DNA of 64,000 bases from Eulemur rufifrons (taxonomy: Eukaryota; Chordata; Mammalia; Primates; Lemuridae). Below are positions 37,171-48,092 of the stretch, in pieces. The stretch spans positions 31,289,501-31,353,500 of the forward strand of contig NC_090997.1 in assembly GCF_041146395.1 (NCBI RefSeq), written 5' to 3'. A program made the position numbers and the translations under genes. Positions within the stretch are counted from its first letter, which is position 1; each line of letters opens with the position of its first letter. The notes below the pieces were generated by a model that saw only the letters and a list, made by a program, of their open reading frames with translations, had not been told where the DNA came from and ran no database searches.

Positions 37171-38276
37171 ATATAGGATATATTACCCCTTCCTTTCCAC
37201 CCCAAACACCCCCAACACACACACAAATAAATAGCTGATGTATCCTGCAGGTCTAAAGTGGATATCACTCTGTTATTTGCCCATAGCTGTCCTGCTTCCT
37301 CCTTTCTTTCTTTCTTCCTTTTCCCCCTCCCTTCCCTTTCTAATTCTCCTTCCCTCCCTGCTTCTCTCCCTCCCTCCCTCCTTCTTTTCTTTCTTTTTTC
37401 CTCCCTGCATTTCTTTCTCTCTTTCTTTCCTCCCCTTCTCCCTTCTCCTTCCTTTTCTTGTTTTCTCTCTTTCCTTTTTATTTCCCTCCCTCCCTCCCTC
37501 TCTCCCTCTTTCTTTCTTCCTTCCTTCCTTCCTTCTTTTATCCTTCAAAACAATAGATATGTGAACTTTTTAAAGCCAATACTAATATAAGGCTCACAAC
37601 CAAAATTTCCAATATTAAGTTAAAATAAATTTAAATTAAAAAGAATCACCAAACATAATGATGATCATTACCCATGAAGAGTGAAGCACTAAAGAGCTAC
37701 TTGGACTATCTTAGAATGATCTATTGTGAACTTCACTACAGGGTAATCAGATGGGAACCTTGTCATTTTATTGGGGGAGCCCCAAATGTAAGAAACTGTA
37801 GATTTTTTCTCTTGGAATGAGTGGATTCCAAAGAGAGTCCTGCAGTCTCTTGTCTGGAAGGAGGTGGATACAAAAAGCCTGGTATTGTGGAGCTGAGGAA
37901 GGGCAGAAACTTGGCGGAGATGGATTTGTCTCATCATTCAATATACACACTTTCCCTGACTCTTCGCATTCTCTTGCCCACAGCTGTGCTTTGTGTACCT
38001 CAGATCAGAGCTTTCCTGAGTTAATTGCTTTGAGAACAAATATTCTGTCTCTAGCTGGGACAGTTGCAGACCTATGTGAGGTGATAGAAGTGACCTGGGG
38101 AGTCTAATGGCTCTTTATACAAATTTTCAAACAAAATTCTTGTTTTATATGCCACCTTTCACCCCCACCTTGAAATGTATACAGCATTTTCAATTGTCAA
38201 GAACTGTGAAAGATCAGAACTAGTAATGCCTTTATTGTTACATATTTTTAATACTTTACAGGAATTGCTTTCCCCA
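37171..38276. other. Unassigned interval with a long polypyrimidine tract
   Basis: The tract is listed separately. The overlapping ORFs at 37817-38107 (96 and 67 residues) lack recognisable domains. Confidence 0.5.
37290..37540. repeat. Polypyrimidine tract, about 250 bp
   Basis: Nearly uninterrupted C/T on the plus strand with cttt, ccctt and cctt units. The Ser/Pro/Phe and Lys/Arg/Glu-rich ORFs on either strand are translations of this tract and not proteins. Confidence 0.95.
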
Positions 38277-38356
38277 GTGTATTGGTTAGCTAGGGCTGAC
38301 ATAACAAAGCACCGCAAACTGAGTGGCTTAAGCAACAGGAATTTACTGTCTTACAG

Positions 38357-38360
38357 TTCT
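38357..38360. repeat. ERV target-site duplication, left copy (ttct)
   Basis: ttct here and at 45580-45583 flank the provirus. Removing one copy with the ERV rejoins the MLT1 text cacagttct-gaaaactagaag. Confidence 0.75.
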
Positions 38361-38838
38361 TATTACCAAACCCACAAGTGGGGTCTGGCCTAGGTCTGAT
38401 TGCTCACCACACAGAAAGCCAGTTACTGAGATGATGAGGATTGCCAAGGAAGAAAGGTAATTTATTACTGATGACATCATCTGGGAGATGGGAGGAATGC
38501 CTCAAATCTGTCTCCCTGAACAACTGAGGGGAGGGATTTTTATAAGTGATTCAGGAAGGTGGCTACATGTACTGGGACAGTTTGTGTTGAAAGCAACATG
38601 TGCAGATCTTATTCAGAAGTCACAGGTTCGTGATAGATAATGAGTCTTGGCGTTATTACCCTGCAAAGAGTCTGCTGTTTCTAGGAGACAACACAAAAGG
38701 TAAAATGTTAGTTAAACAGAAAGAGTATAATGTTCTAGTCATTCTGCACTATAGGGCTGGGAATCCAAAGCACAAGAAAGCTACAGAGAAAACATATATG
38801 AGGAGGTAACTTTGTGTTTGTTCGTGGAACTGATTATA
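38361..38838 (-). repeat. 3' LTR of the ERV
   Basis: About 478 bp, roughly 85-90% alike by eye to 45092-45579. In reverse it carries a TATA-like ttataaaaat and an intact aataaa upstream of acctttcttcc. That signal would end the R region. The first base pair of U3 is changed relative to the other copy (gattata here, gattaca there). Confidence 0.88.
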
Positions 38839-38855
38839 ACTCCCCCCTTCTCTTC
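38839..38855 (-). promoter_or_regulatory. ERV polypurine tract
   Basis: The minus strand reads aagagaaggggggagt directly against the U3 start of the 3' LTR. This is the position and composition of the plus-strand DNA primer in retroviruses. Confidence 0.8.
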
Positions 38856-39123
38856 ATTCATTCCTCAATCTTGGGGAATCAGGGCTTTGATCATCTGGCT
38901 GCTTCCTGCTGAAATAGGGAATAGTTGGGGTATGAGAAAGGAAAATGCTAGGCCTGTTGCTGAAAGTACGCTTGAGTTTTAATTTGATGATTAGATGTCT
39001 TCAACGTCATTACCTGAGTGCTTTTGTCTATTGTTTTAGAACAACATTTCAACCCATATTTGACTGATATATTCATTGTGAGGTAAATTATAAAAATAAT
39101 TAGTAAAAGGGAGAGACTAAATT

Positions 39124-40309
39124 TTAGGATTCCAGAAAGAACAGTGGGAATCCTCTGAGGAATCCAAGAGCAGAGTCCTGAGAACTAATTCCCAGCCCTG
39201 GTCCATCCTCTCCAACATGTTGCAACCAAAAAGCCTGCTGTCTGATTTTATCAATATGCATTTCTACTTTTGCTGAGGTATTTATATACGTGCAGCGTGA
39301 GGAATTAGCTATAACACAAACACCCCCTTGTTCTGCTAAAATATAATCAAGAGCCATGTGATTATAAATAATCGTTCAAGCTAAAGAGTCTGGGCAGCTA
39401 TTGCAGCTGCAGTGTCATGAGCAATGATCCTCAAGCTTATAGATAGGTTGTGAAGCAGGTGTTGTTAAGCTGTCATCCCCATCGATGTAGCAAGGAATAT
39501 TCAAAGACATATTCATCTCCATCTGGGATCCCTCCTGGATGATACTGTCTTGGTGTTTCCCAGATGGAGTCTCCATGCAAAATTTTGCCTGTTTCCCATG
39601 AAAACAATTTTAGGGAAGTAGTCCTGTGTTTGGTATTTGAGTCATTATGTACAGAAAAAGGAGTGATAAAGTATCCTAATAAACATTGGCCATCATTCCC
39701 TCTTTAATGCATATATAGGTCCAAGGCTCTCTTTCTTGTTGACATACAAAAAAATCCTTTTGAGGTACAAGTTATGAAGTCACATGACTGTAAAGTTTGC
39801 AAGGCTATATTTTTGGTGGGGGAGGGAACAGGGTCTCACTCTATTGCCCAGAACAGAGTGCAGTGGTGTGATCATAGCTCTCTGCAACCTCACACTCCTG
39901 AGCTTAAGCAATCCTCCTGCCTCAGCCTCCCTAGTAGCTGAGACTACAGGCACATGCCACACCTCCTGGTTAATTTTTCTATTTTTTGTAGAGATGGGGT
40001 CTTGCTCTTTCTCAGGTTGGTCTCAAGCACCTAACTTCAAGCAATCCTCCTGCTCTGGCCTCTCAGAGTGCTAGGATTACAGGTATGAGCCATCACACCC
40101 AGCCCATAAGGTTATTTTTTTAACCAATAGTCTGTGGTAGCCATATCACAGCCATCTAAGGGAGATCTGTCCCTGAGGTCTGGGTGGAATCTCAAATTTT
40201 GGTAATAGGGAGTTTCATCTGGATCCCCATTAGTATTTATGGGGATTAGATATCCCCATGGGAGGCCAAGAATAAACAAGGAGGTTTTTGAGTCCCACCC
40301 ATTAACCAA
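39124..40309 (-). pseudogene. env: ERV env remnant (TM ectodomain and part of SU)
   Basis: Env mediates receptor binding and membrane fusion in the parent virus. At 39124-39357 the minus strand reads part of the transmembrane subunit, with the block ALDYILAEQGGVCV and a cysteine pair. The family's CX6CC motif appears as C-x6-RC, so its first paired cysteine is lost. A second open piece at 40112-40309 may be SU, but that is weaker. An antisense Alu (39815-40105) separates the two. No frame joins them, so no Env protein can be made. SU towards 41200 is too decayed to trace. Confidence 0.65.
39815..40105 (-). mobile_element. Alu within ERV env
   Basis: Both arms, antisense to the plus strand, G-interrupted head (ggtgggggaggg) instead of poly-T, inter-arm block absent. 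Flanks aaggctatatttt and aaggttatttttt form an imperfect TSD. Confidence 0.9.
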
Positions 40310-41315
40310 GTGAGACTGACCTGGTATACAACCCTATTAGGGTCTCAAACATGTTTAAGGATACATTTTGGGACATCGTAAAAGTTGTACGCTGATTGAA
40401 TGAGGTGATCCTGATGGTCCAGAACTGACTGAGGTTTTAGGGTGACATATCCAACATTTGGATAGATTAGCTGAAGAAGCAAGGGTATGAGAGATTCAGA
40501 TCAACGAATTATCCTTTTAAGCAAAGGAGAACAGGACTGACAGAATAAATACAATTTCAAATTCAGGGTTTCAGTGCAACCTGTCTGCTAGTAGACTTTG
40601 CCTGAAATAATAATCTAAGATCACTTAAGGGCTCATGAAGCCAATCTGATTCTGTCCTTTGTTTAAGTTAAGGAGGAGAAGGTTTTACCCAAGTATGATG
40701 AACCCATGATTTCAGTCCTGCTAGTTTGATCAATGTCAATGGAAAAGAAGACAAACTCTGTAAAATAATTTAAGGAGGATTATTCTGAGCCAGATTTGTG
40801 GCCCATGGCCCAGAGCCACACCCAAGAAGCCTTGAGCAAGTGGACTCACTATGGTTGGGTTACAATTTGATTTTTATACATTTTCAGAGTGACAGGAATT
40901 ACAGGTAGAGTAATAAATCAATACATGGAGGGCATACATTGGTTTGGCCCAAAAAGTGCAGGACATCTCGAAGCGGGGGGTTGCAAGTCAAAAGTAGATT
41001 TAGAGACTCTGTAGTTGACAATTGGCTGAAAGAGTTAGGTTTTGTCCAAAAGACCGGAATCAGCTGAAAGGAATGTTTAAAGGTCTTCTATTTTTCATGT
41101 GAAGCTATACTAGAATAAGGTTGAGAAGTAAACAACATCATAAAAAATCTGTTTACTGAGTTTTTATCATTTGTAGGCGTGACTCACCAGGCCCCTCAGA
41201 AAGGAATTTTGGGGGGCAAAGAAAAAGATCAGAGTTCAGTCCTCACTGACAAGTGAGTTGTCAGAAGCACTTTAAAAGGGCCAATCCACTGTGGCTTCAG
41301 TTGATCTTTGGGATG

Positions 41316-43090
41316 CTAGTTCCTCCAAGTTTTCTGCAACATCTTGTCTCCTGACTTTAAGGGTTGGAGGGGCACATCCTGGAGCCTGTGGGAAGCAAAC
41401 ACAGAAATACTAATTAGCATATCACCAAGCTGTTTTACATACGAACAAGACTCCATTTCTGGGGACAAAGGATTGTTGGGCAAGCCCTGACTGGAAGGTC
41501 TTAGGAATAGTCTCTCATATAAAATTTCAAAGAGGCTAAGTGCCAGCTTACTTCTGGGGGCCACCTGAACGCTCAGCCAGGCAAGGGATAACACTTTGTC
41601 CCAATTTAAGTTAGTATCTTGGACAAATTTTGGAAACAATCTTCTTTAAATTTTTATTTATCTGTTCAGTTGCTTCTGAAGACTGAGGTCTCCATGATGA
41701 ACGCAACATCCAGTCAATTCCTAGAATTTGCAATATTTCTTGAGTAACTGTGGCAACAAAAGCTGATGCACTGTCACTTTGGAGAGTTAAAGGAAGTTCA
41801 AACCTAGGAATGGTTTATTTTAAAAGGGATTTAGTGAACTCTGAAGATTTCTCAGTCCTGGTCATCAACCCATCCTGTTGGCCGGTAACCACAGCATACC
41901 TAGCTTTGCATTGTCCTTGGTCCATAAAGTTGCTTCCTTCCACCCATAAAGAGCTCCTCATCTGCGTCTGGCAAGGGTTAATGAGTCAAATCAGAGTGAC
42001 TAAAATACACTTGGTCAATAATTTGAATGCAGTCGTGGACTGGAGAATGAGAGTCCACAGGCAACAAGGTGGCAGAAATAAAGGTGGACACCACCTTCAA
42101 AGTCCCATTGGGATTATGTAACAGAATAGCCTGATATTTACCCAACCAGCTGACTGTTAACCAATATCCCCTCTTCTGTTCTACTGGGGGTAATATGTAA
42201 TGTATGGTATGAATAGTCACCAGCTGTCCAAGGCTAAATTTTTCATCTTCTTGCAAAATATCGCAAGTAGCAGCAATTGCTCTCAAACAACTGGCCTATC
42301 CTTTGGCCACTACATCTAATTGCTTAGAGAAATAGGCCATAGGTCTCTTTTGCTCTCCCAAAGTTTGTGTCAGTACTCTGAGCCCAATTCCTTGTCTTTC
42401 CTGGATGAACAAATCAAAAGGTTTGTGTAAATTTGAGAAGCCTAATACAGGGGCAGTCATCAATTTTTCTTTAATAGTCAAAAAAGCCTCATGGCAATCC
42501 CCAGTCCAAGTAAGGGGATCTTTTTCTTCCCCTTTCAAGTCTTCATAGAGGGGTTTTGCTATTAGCCCAAAGTTAAGACTCCAAATCTGACAAACCCCAG
42601 CCATATGTACCCAAGAATCCTTGCAGCTTCTTGCAGGTGGTAGGGATTGCAACCCAGTTTATAGCCTCTCTCTAGTCTGGGAGGGGGTTCTGAGTTCCCA
42701 GAGACTATCAAACTCCAAGTATTTGACAGTGGGCAGTGAGATTTGAGCCTTTTTCTGAGATGCTTTATATCATTTGTCGGCCAAGAAATATAGTTACAAA
42801 ACGTTGCCTTGATTCAGCTTCAGTCCCACTGACTATCAAGATATCATCCACATATTATAAAATTGTTCTCTTGTCCAAAATATTTGTCTTAAATCTCCAT
42901 CCAGAATTTCTCCAAAGATGGTTGAAGGTTTTTAAACCCCTGAGGAAGGACAGTCCAACAGCATTGGCATTTGGCTTTAGATCTTAAATTTTTCAATTCA
43001 AAAGCAAATAGTTTCCTGGGATTCAAAGCAAGAGAATTCAAAAGAAAGCATATTTTAAATCTATCACTGAAAACCGAGCAAAATTTAACC
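41316..43090 (-). pseudogene. pol: ERV pol remnant (RT, connection, RNase H start, integrase)
   Basis: Pol would copy and integrate the viral genome. Reading on the minus strand: an RT palm segment from about 43090; the catalytic box YVDDILIV at 42854-42831; RT thumb and connection in one frame from 42652 to 41978, broken by a single in-frame amber stop near 42295; the first strand of RNase H near 41950-41890; then integrase core and C-terminus at 41830-41316, including PQSS and AWLSVQVAPRSKLALSLFEI. RT fingers, protease, most of RNase H and the integrase zinc finger are missing. Frameshifts occur around the RT box. The domain order and the gamma-like sequence place it in class I. Confidence 0.88.
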
Positions 43091-44112
43091 TACCTCAAAG
43101 GAATTTGCCCTGTTGGGAAGGAGGGAGGACTCCAACCAAATTGTGTACCCTGCCAGGTGCAGGAGGGTGAGACCATCTCCTCAGGCTTCCCAGGACTGTC
43201 CTCAGAAAAGGAAAAAAGTGAAGGATAGATGGCTGGGCCCGGCGCAGTGGCTCACGCCTGTAATCCTAGTGCTCTGGGAGGCCAAAGCGGGCGGATTGTT
43301 TGCGCTCAGGAGTTCAAGACCAGCCTGAGCAAGACCGAGACCCCCATCTCTACTAAAAATAGAAAGAAATTATATGAACAGCTAAAATATATATAGAAAA
43401 AAAATAGCCAGGCATGGTGGCACATGCCTGAAGTCCCAGCTACTTGGAAGGGTGAGGCAGAAGGATCGCTTGAGCCCAGGAGTTTGAGGTTGCTGTGAGC
43501 TAGGCTGACACCATGGCACTCTAGCCCGGGCACCAGAGTGAGACTCTGTCTCAAAAAAAAAAAAAAAAAAAAAGGAAAGATGGCTGGAGGAGCCGGTGGG
43601 GGTGAAATAAGGGTCCCAGGCTCATAGGGAGGAGCAGGAGGGCTAAGAAAGGGATTCCTTGAAGGAGTTGAAGTGCTCGGGGCCATAGCCAGGGTGGCAG
43701 CTACCCAAAGATCCTCTTTAGAGCAAGAATTCCCCTCTGACAGTACAACAGGGTTCTTGGGTTTAAATTCTTGCTCTCAAACCTTTTTGAAGGCTTCTGT
43801 CCTCTGTACCTGAATCTTACATTTAATCTGGTCTGGCTTACTTTGATAAAGAAGCATAAAAGGCTGTACATAAGGGATTACATCCCAGTCCCCAACGCAA
43901 TGACAGAATAAATCTAACTGGAGAATAGTATTATAGTTTAGTGATCCATTAAGGGACCATATTTCCCCAGATTCCAGAGAATACTGTGGCCAAATAGTAT
44001 TACAGAAAAATGCAATGTTTTTTCCCCCCATAGGCTTATAACTATATTCAGACCAGTTTTGAAGAATGCAACTCAAAGGGCTGTATTCAGGGATTGAATT
44101 CTGGTTTCCCAT
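43010..44112 (-). pseudogene. gag: ERV gag remnant (matrix to early capsid), Alu-interrupted
   Basis: Gag is the structural polyprotein. The Met at 44112 starts MGNQNS, a myristoylation-type N-terminus (Met-Gly), followed by matrix text with the block INYNTILQLDLFC in slightly altered form (LNYNTILQLDLFC). One in-frame stop (TGA where family members carry Trp) lies near 43775. The same frame continues through a Pro-rich stretch (43686 to about 43577), where the Alu at 43237-43573 cuts it. Beyond the Alu a little capsid-like sequence remains before an abrupt change to RT. Major capsid and nucleocapsid parts are absent. Confidence 0.82.
43237..43573 (+). mobile_element. Strepsirrhine-type Alu within ERV gag
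   Basis: Inter-arm block aaattatatgaacagctaaa present, tail A24 or so. TSDs ggatagatggctgg (43223-43236) and ggaaagatggctgg (43574-43587) differ at one base. The 126-residue minus-strand ORF 43306-43686 is a gag/Alu chimera. Confidence 0.95.
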
Positions 44113-45091
44113 GGCCACACACAAACATCAACTCACATAAGCATTTAATATTTTTCAAAAGACAAATGGACTGCACTTCCGACAAATAAGCCTGGGGAGT
44201 GCCAAACAGAAACAGAGCAGTTCCCACTCTCTCAAATGGTTCGGGCTTTTCAACCCCCAAATCAAAGGAAAATCCCTCAGAATTCCCCAAATTGAGAGGG
44301 GTGCTCTTTATACATGGTACCTTCAAATAGCACTTACCTGTCCAGACACAGATGCCAAATCCAGAGATCGGTTCTTCTGAAGCAATCAGAGGTGCAAAAC
44401 CAACCGTTAGGTAGATAGTGAGGGGTCTTTGGCTCTCCCGAGGCTGAGGGGCAAACACCCCACTTCATATAACCACCACAGCAGGAGGCAGGAGTAGTGC
44501 ACTGCCAATCAGAACTCAGTGCACTAACCATACAAGCTGCTGAGGATTTCCCGGCCAAAGGGCCAAGTAGCACAGGCACAGAAGAGTCTGGAAGATGACC
44601 AAAAGTAACCTTGGGCCAATTATCATATCATTAGCATAAACCTAGATTGCAGTCCCCTCTGCACCCCCCTCCCAAGAGGGGCTTTCAGAGAGTCTCAGGG
44701 GAAATCTGTATGTGTACTCAGACTCAGGTTATATAACAAACAGAGGTCCATCCAGGTGACGTTTGAGCCATACCCGCTGGGGAGGTTCCAACCCAGACAT
44801 GAAACTTTAGTTAACAGTCAGGGGCCTCCTGTAGTAACAGAGGCCCGTTCGCTGTCTGTGGTGAATGTATCTTGCTTTTGCTCAATAAACTTTGCCTCTT
44901 GCTTACTTTGCCGTCAGTGTGTCTTGTCATTCTTTGGCAAGAGCACACCAAGAACCAAGAACAGATCACTGAACTGACACAATCTCTTGCATAAGTTTAG
45001 CCCGGCAGCTGTTAGGGAGACTTTCAAGATTCTCCCTGTTCCAGAGCCACCAAGCCAAGAGCAGTAAGTCCCAGCACAGACCACCAAGATT
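44113..45091 (-). other. ERV leader with splice donor and candidate primer-binding site
   Basis: Between the 5' LTR and gag. A consensus donor (cag then gtaagtg, minus strand) has its exon-intron boundary between 44338 and 44337. Directly after U5 the minus strand reads a TGG-initial segment (tggtggtctgtgctggga), the right place for a tRNA primer-binding site, but I cannot match it to a tRNA with confidence. A plus-strand LTR interrupts the leader. Minus-strand ORFs of 123 and 81 residues here show no known domain. Confidence 0.6.
44589..44985 (+). mobile_element. Solo LTR of a second ERV1 element, plus strand, in the ERV leader
   Basis: It has LTR landmarks in plus orientation: TATA-like ttatataac near 44728, poly-A signal aataaa at 44884-44889 and a GT-rich U5 (gtcagtgtgtcttgtcattc). 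It is unrelated to the flanking LTR pair and points the other way. Borders are approximate. A possible 4-base duplication (gtct/atct) is not convincing. Confidence 0.65.
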
Positions 45092-45579
45092 TATCACCAA
45101 ACCCACAAGGGGAGTCTGGCCTAGGTCCAATTACTCGCCACACAGAGAGCCAAATATTGAGACAACAAAGGTTGCCAAGGAAGAAAGGTAATTTATCACA
45201 GATGACGTCACCTGGGAGATGGGAGGAATGCCTCAGATCTGTCTGTCCTGACCAACTGAGGGGAGGGATTTTTATAAGAGGTTCAGGAAGGTGGCTACGT
45301 GTACTGGGACAGTTTGTGTTGAAAGCAATATGTGCAGGAGATCTTATTCAGAAGTCACAGGTTGGTGATGGATGGTGAGTCTTGGCATTATTACCCTGCA
45401 AAGAGTCTGGTGTTTCTGGGAGACAACCCAAAAGGTAAAAGGGTTAGTTAAACAGAAAAAGTATAATGTTCTAGTCGTTCAGTGCTGCAAGCCTGGGAAT
45501 TCAAAGCATAAGAAAGCTACAGGAAAAGTATATATGGAGGTGGGGTGTCATTTTGTGTTTGTTCATGGAGGTGATTACA
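45092..45579 (-). repeat. 5' LTR of the ERV
   Basis: About 488 bp, the partner of 38361-38838. U3 begins tgtaatcacc on the minus strand. The poly-A signal is degraded to gataaa in this copy. It contains gtgacgtcatc, a CREB/ATF-like site, between the TATA-like ttataaaaat and U5. The 3' LTR reads gatgacatcat-like text there and lacks the CpG. Confidence 0.87.
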
Positions 45580-45583
45580 TTCT
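45580..45583. repeat. ERV target-site duplication, right copy (ttct)
   Basis: Pairs with 38357-38360. Confidence 0.75.
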
Positions 45584-45668
45584 GAAAACTAGAAGTCTAG
45601 ATGAAAGTGTTATCAGGGTTTCTTTTGAGGTCTGTGAGGGAGAATCTGCTCCATGCCTCTTTCCTATT

Positions 45669-45767
45669 TTATATTTAGAATTTCCTTTTATCAGAATTTT
45701 GGCATTCATATAGGTGGTTCAACTCCATATACCTATGCTAGTGTTATAGGTTAATAGTACATATGTG
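45669..45767. repeat. 99-bp unit shared with 47473-47565 (copy A)
   Basis: Begins ttatatttagaatttccttt and ends ctagtgttataggttaat then ...acatatgtg. It interrupts the MLT1 LTR between cctctttcct and ttctggcagtc. Roughly 85% alike by eye to copy B, apart from six extra bases. Confidence 0.75.
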
Positions 45768-46092
45768 GTTTTCTGGCAGTCTCTGGCATTCCTGGGCTGT
45801 TTGAAGCATTGTGCTGGTCTCTGCCTTCATCTTCACACAGCATTCTCCCTGTGTACAAATTTCCCCTATTTATAAGGACGCAGTCCTATTGGGTTAGGGC
45901 CCCCCCATCAACCTCATGTTAACTATATTATCTCCCAAAACCTTACTTCCATATAAGGTCATATTCTGATGTATTGGGGACCATGACTTCAACATCTGAA
46001 TTTAGAGGTGACACAATTCAGCCCATAGCGTCCAGTATGACATGACGACGGGGAAAAAGAAAGGCTGACGATTTGATAAGAAAGGTGGTGCA

Positions 46093-46442
46093 GGCCGGGC
46101 GCGGTGGCTCACACCTGTAATCCTAGCACTCTGGGAAGCTGAGGCTGGTGGATCGTTTCAGCTCAGGAGTTTGAGACCAGCCTGAGCAAGAGTGAGACCC
46201 CATCTCTACTAAAAATAGAAAGAAATTATATGGACAGCTAAAATATATATAGAATAATTAGCCGGGCATGGTGGCACATGCCTGTAGTCCCAGCTACTTG
46301 GGAGGCTGAGGCAGGAGGATTGCTTGAGCCCAGGAGTTTGAGGTTGCTGTGAGCTAGGCTGATGCCACGCCACTCTAGCCCAGGCAACAGAGTGAGACTC
46401 TGTCTCAAAAAAATAAATAAACAAATAAATAAAATAAAAAAC
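46093..46442 (+). mobile_element. Strepsirrhine-type Alu
   Basis: Inter-arm block present, A/T-patterned tail (aaataaacaaataaat). TSDs aagaaaggtggtgca (46078-46092) and aagaaagatggtaca (46443-46457). Minus-strand ORFs of 101 and 68 residues are Alu translations. Confidence 0.96.
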
Positions 46443-46587
46443 AAGAAAGATGGTACAGAGTGAGTCTAGAAACTTCTGGTAAAAAGACAGGTCTAAAGGT
46501 AAGCATCCCAGCAAAAAATTCTAGCACCCAGGGCCACTGGAAGGGAGGAAGCGTCACCAGGAATGAGGAGAATAAACAAGTGGTAGA

Positions 46588-46917
<330 letters not shown>

Positions 46918-46930
46918 AAACAAGTGGTAG

Positions 46931-48078
46931 GAAAGGCTGATATTTAACTCTGTTTATGATGGGGTTTTAAATGGAATGGACCCTACTGTTAGAGATAATT
47001 TGCCTCTTATTTCAGGCCTCATTATTTTATTATTTCTTTTTCTCCATAGTTGACTATATCACATTGTCCTCTCTCCAAACAGAAGCAGTTTCTCTCTCTC
47101 ACTGAGTAAAAAAAAAAAAAAAAAAATAGAATTCAAATGGTACCTGGTCCTTTCAACTATCTCCTGACTCCAGGGCTAATAGGTACTATTCCACAGCAAA
47201 GGCACTGTCACACCCACTAAATTCCTAGTCCCAGACCCGCATTAGAATAGAAGCATCAATTTCACCTAAAAATTGCCATCCTATTCTTCCCTAAAGCAAT
47301 CATTGGATTTAACAATTACCTTCGTTGGATGGACAGGTAATAGTTTATCATCATCCTGGTCCTAGTACAGAATGGATGCTAACAGCAATAACTTACCTGA
47401 GACACTGTATTCTTGTCATATCCAAGTCTTGAATTTTCTCCAGTTTAATAAAGGGGCCACATTGTCTCTACGTTATATTTAGAATTTCCTTTTATCTGAA
47501 TTCTGGCATTCATGTTGGTGGTTCAACTCTGTATGCTAGTGTTATAGGTTAATACTACATATGTGCAAATAAAAATAACACAAGTAATAATAATACTAGC
47601 GGAAGCTCAACACCAAAGTTAAAATAGTGGCTTGAGATTTGCAGGGAAGTAGCAAATGATTGTTGCTACTACTGATAAGGAAGAAAAGCAATAAAAGAAA
47701 AAAAAAGCAGGAGCACATAATAGTGGGAGCTGAGAATGCCTATAACCCACATTTTATTTATGCCATGTCTTTCATTGCTACTCCAGATATCTTTGCCCTT
47801 TTTTTTCAAGTTCACAAATCTTAACCTGTGAGTCAGTCAACCTTCTCCTTCTCTGAGAAAAATGAAGCCATCCAGTGTGACTTCTCTTTTCTCATCCCTT
47901 TTGACCACTGAACAGGAGTGGCTTAGCACAGAAATCTGGCTAAAAGGGAGAAGTAAGGGCCAACTCTTGAAACAGCATTTGCAAGCAAGCACATTGGTTT
48001 TAATTATATCATACTGTTCTGGATCAATAATCATAGAATTTTCTAAAGGTCCAATTTACTCAAATTTTACATGACCTT
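46931..48078. other. Unassigned interval, apart from a shared 93-bp unit
   Basis: An A19 run lies at 47107-47126. No gene recognised. Copy B of the shared unit sits at 47473-47565. Confidence 0.5.
47473..47565. repeat. 93-bp unit shared with 45669-45767 (copy B)
   Basis: Same order as copy A, direct orientation, 1.8 kb apart. Flanks are unrelated. Confidence 0.75.
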
Positions 48079-48092
48079 AAGAAAAAGAAGTT

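Larger units (their letters stand above)
38361..45579 (-). mobile_element. Endogenous retrovirus (class I, gamma-like), internally deleted provirus
   Basis: Two direct LTR copies flank recognisable gag, pol and env remnants, all on the minus strand. A polypurine tract and a 4-bp target duplication complete the structure. Of 7.2 kb, about 0.65 kb is two Alus and 0.4 kb a foreign LTR, leaving about 6.2 kb against the usual 8-9 kb. Two internal deletions explain the shortfall (gag capsid to RT, and RNase H to integrase). Stops and frameshifts disable every gene. Confidence 0.9.
38277..46030 (-). mobile_element. MLT1-like MaLR LTR, antisense, split by an ERV
   Basis: 38277-38360 reads ttggttagctagggctgaca, aagcaccgcaaactgagtgg, then ttacagttct. 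The same LTR resumes at 45580 with ttctgaaaactagaagtcta and continues to tgacacaattcagcccatag near 46028. Together they make one MaLR LTR of roughly 430 bp (excluding a further 99-bp insert at 45669-45767). The 7.2 kb between is the retrovirus. Confidence 0.75.

Noticed and set aside
37238..37590. ORFs of 90-110 residues over the polypyrimidine tract
   Set aside because: They are translations of C/T repeats (Ser/Pro/Phe/Leu) or of the complementary purine repeats (Lys/Glu/Arg).
43306..43686. 126-residue minus-strand ORF as a Pro-rich protein
   Set aside because: Its first third is ERV gag and the rest is antisense Alu.
46238..46514. ORFs of 68-101 residues with recurring Leu/Ser/Pro pattern
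   Set aside because: Antisense Alu translations. The same pattern recurs at 20307, 28559, 39784 and 51096.
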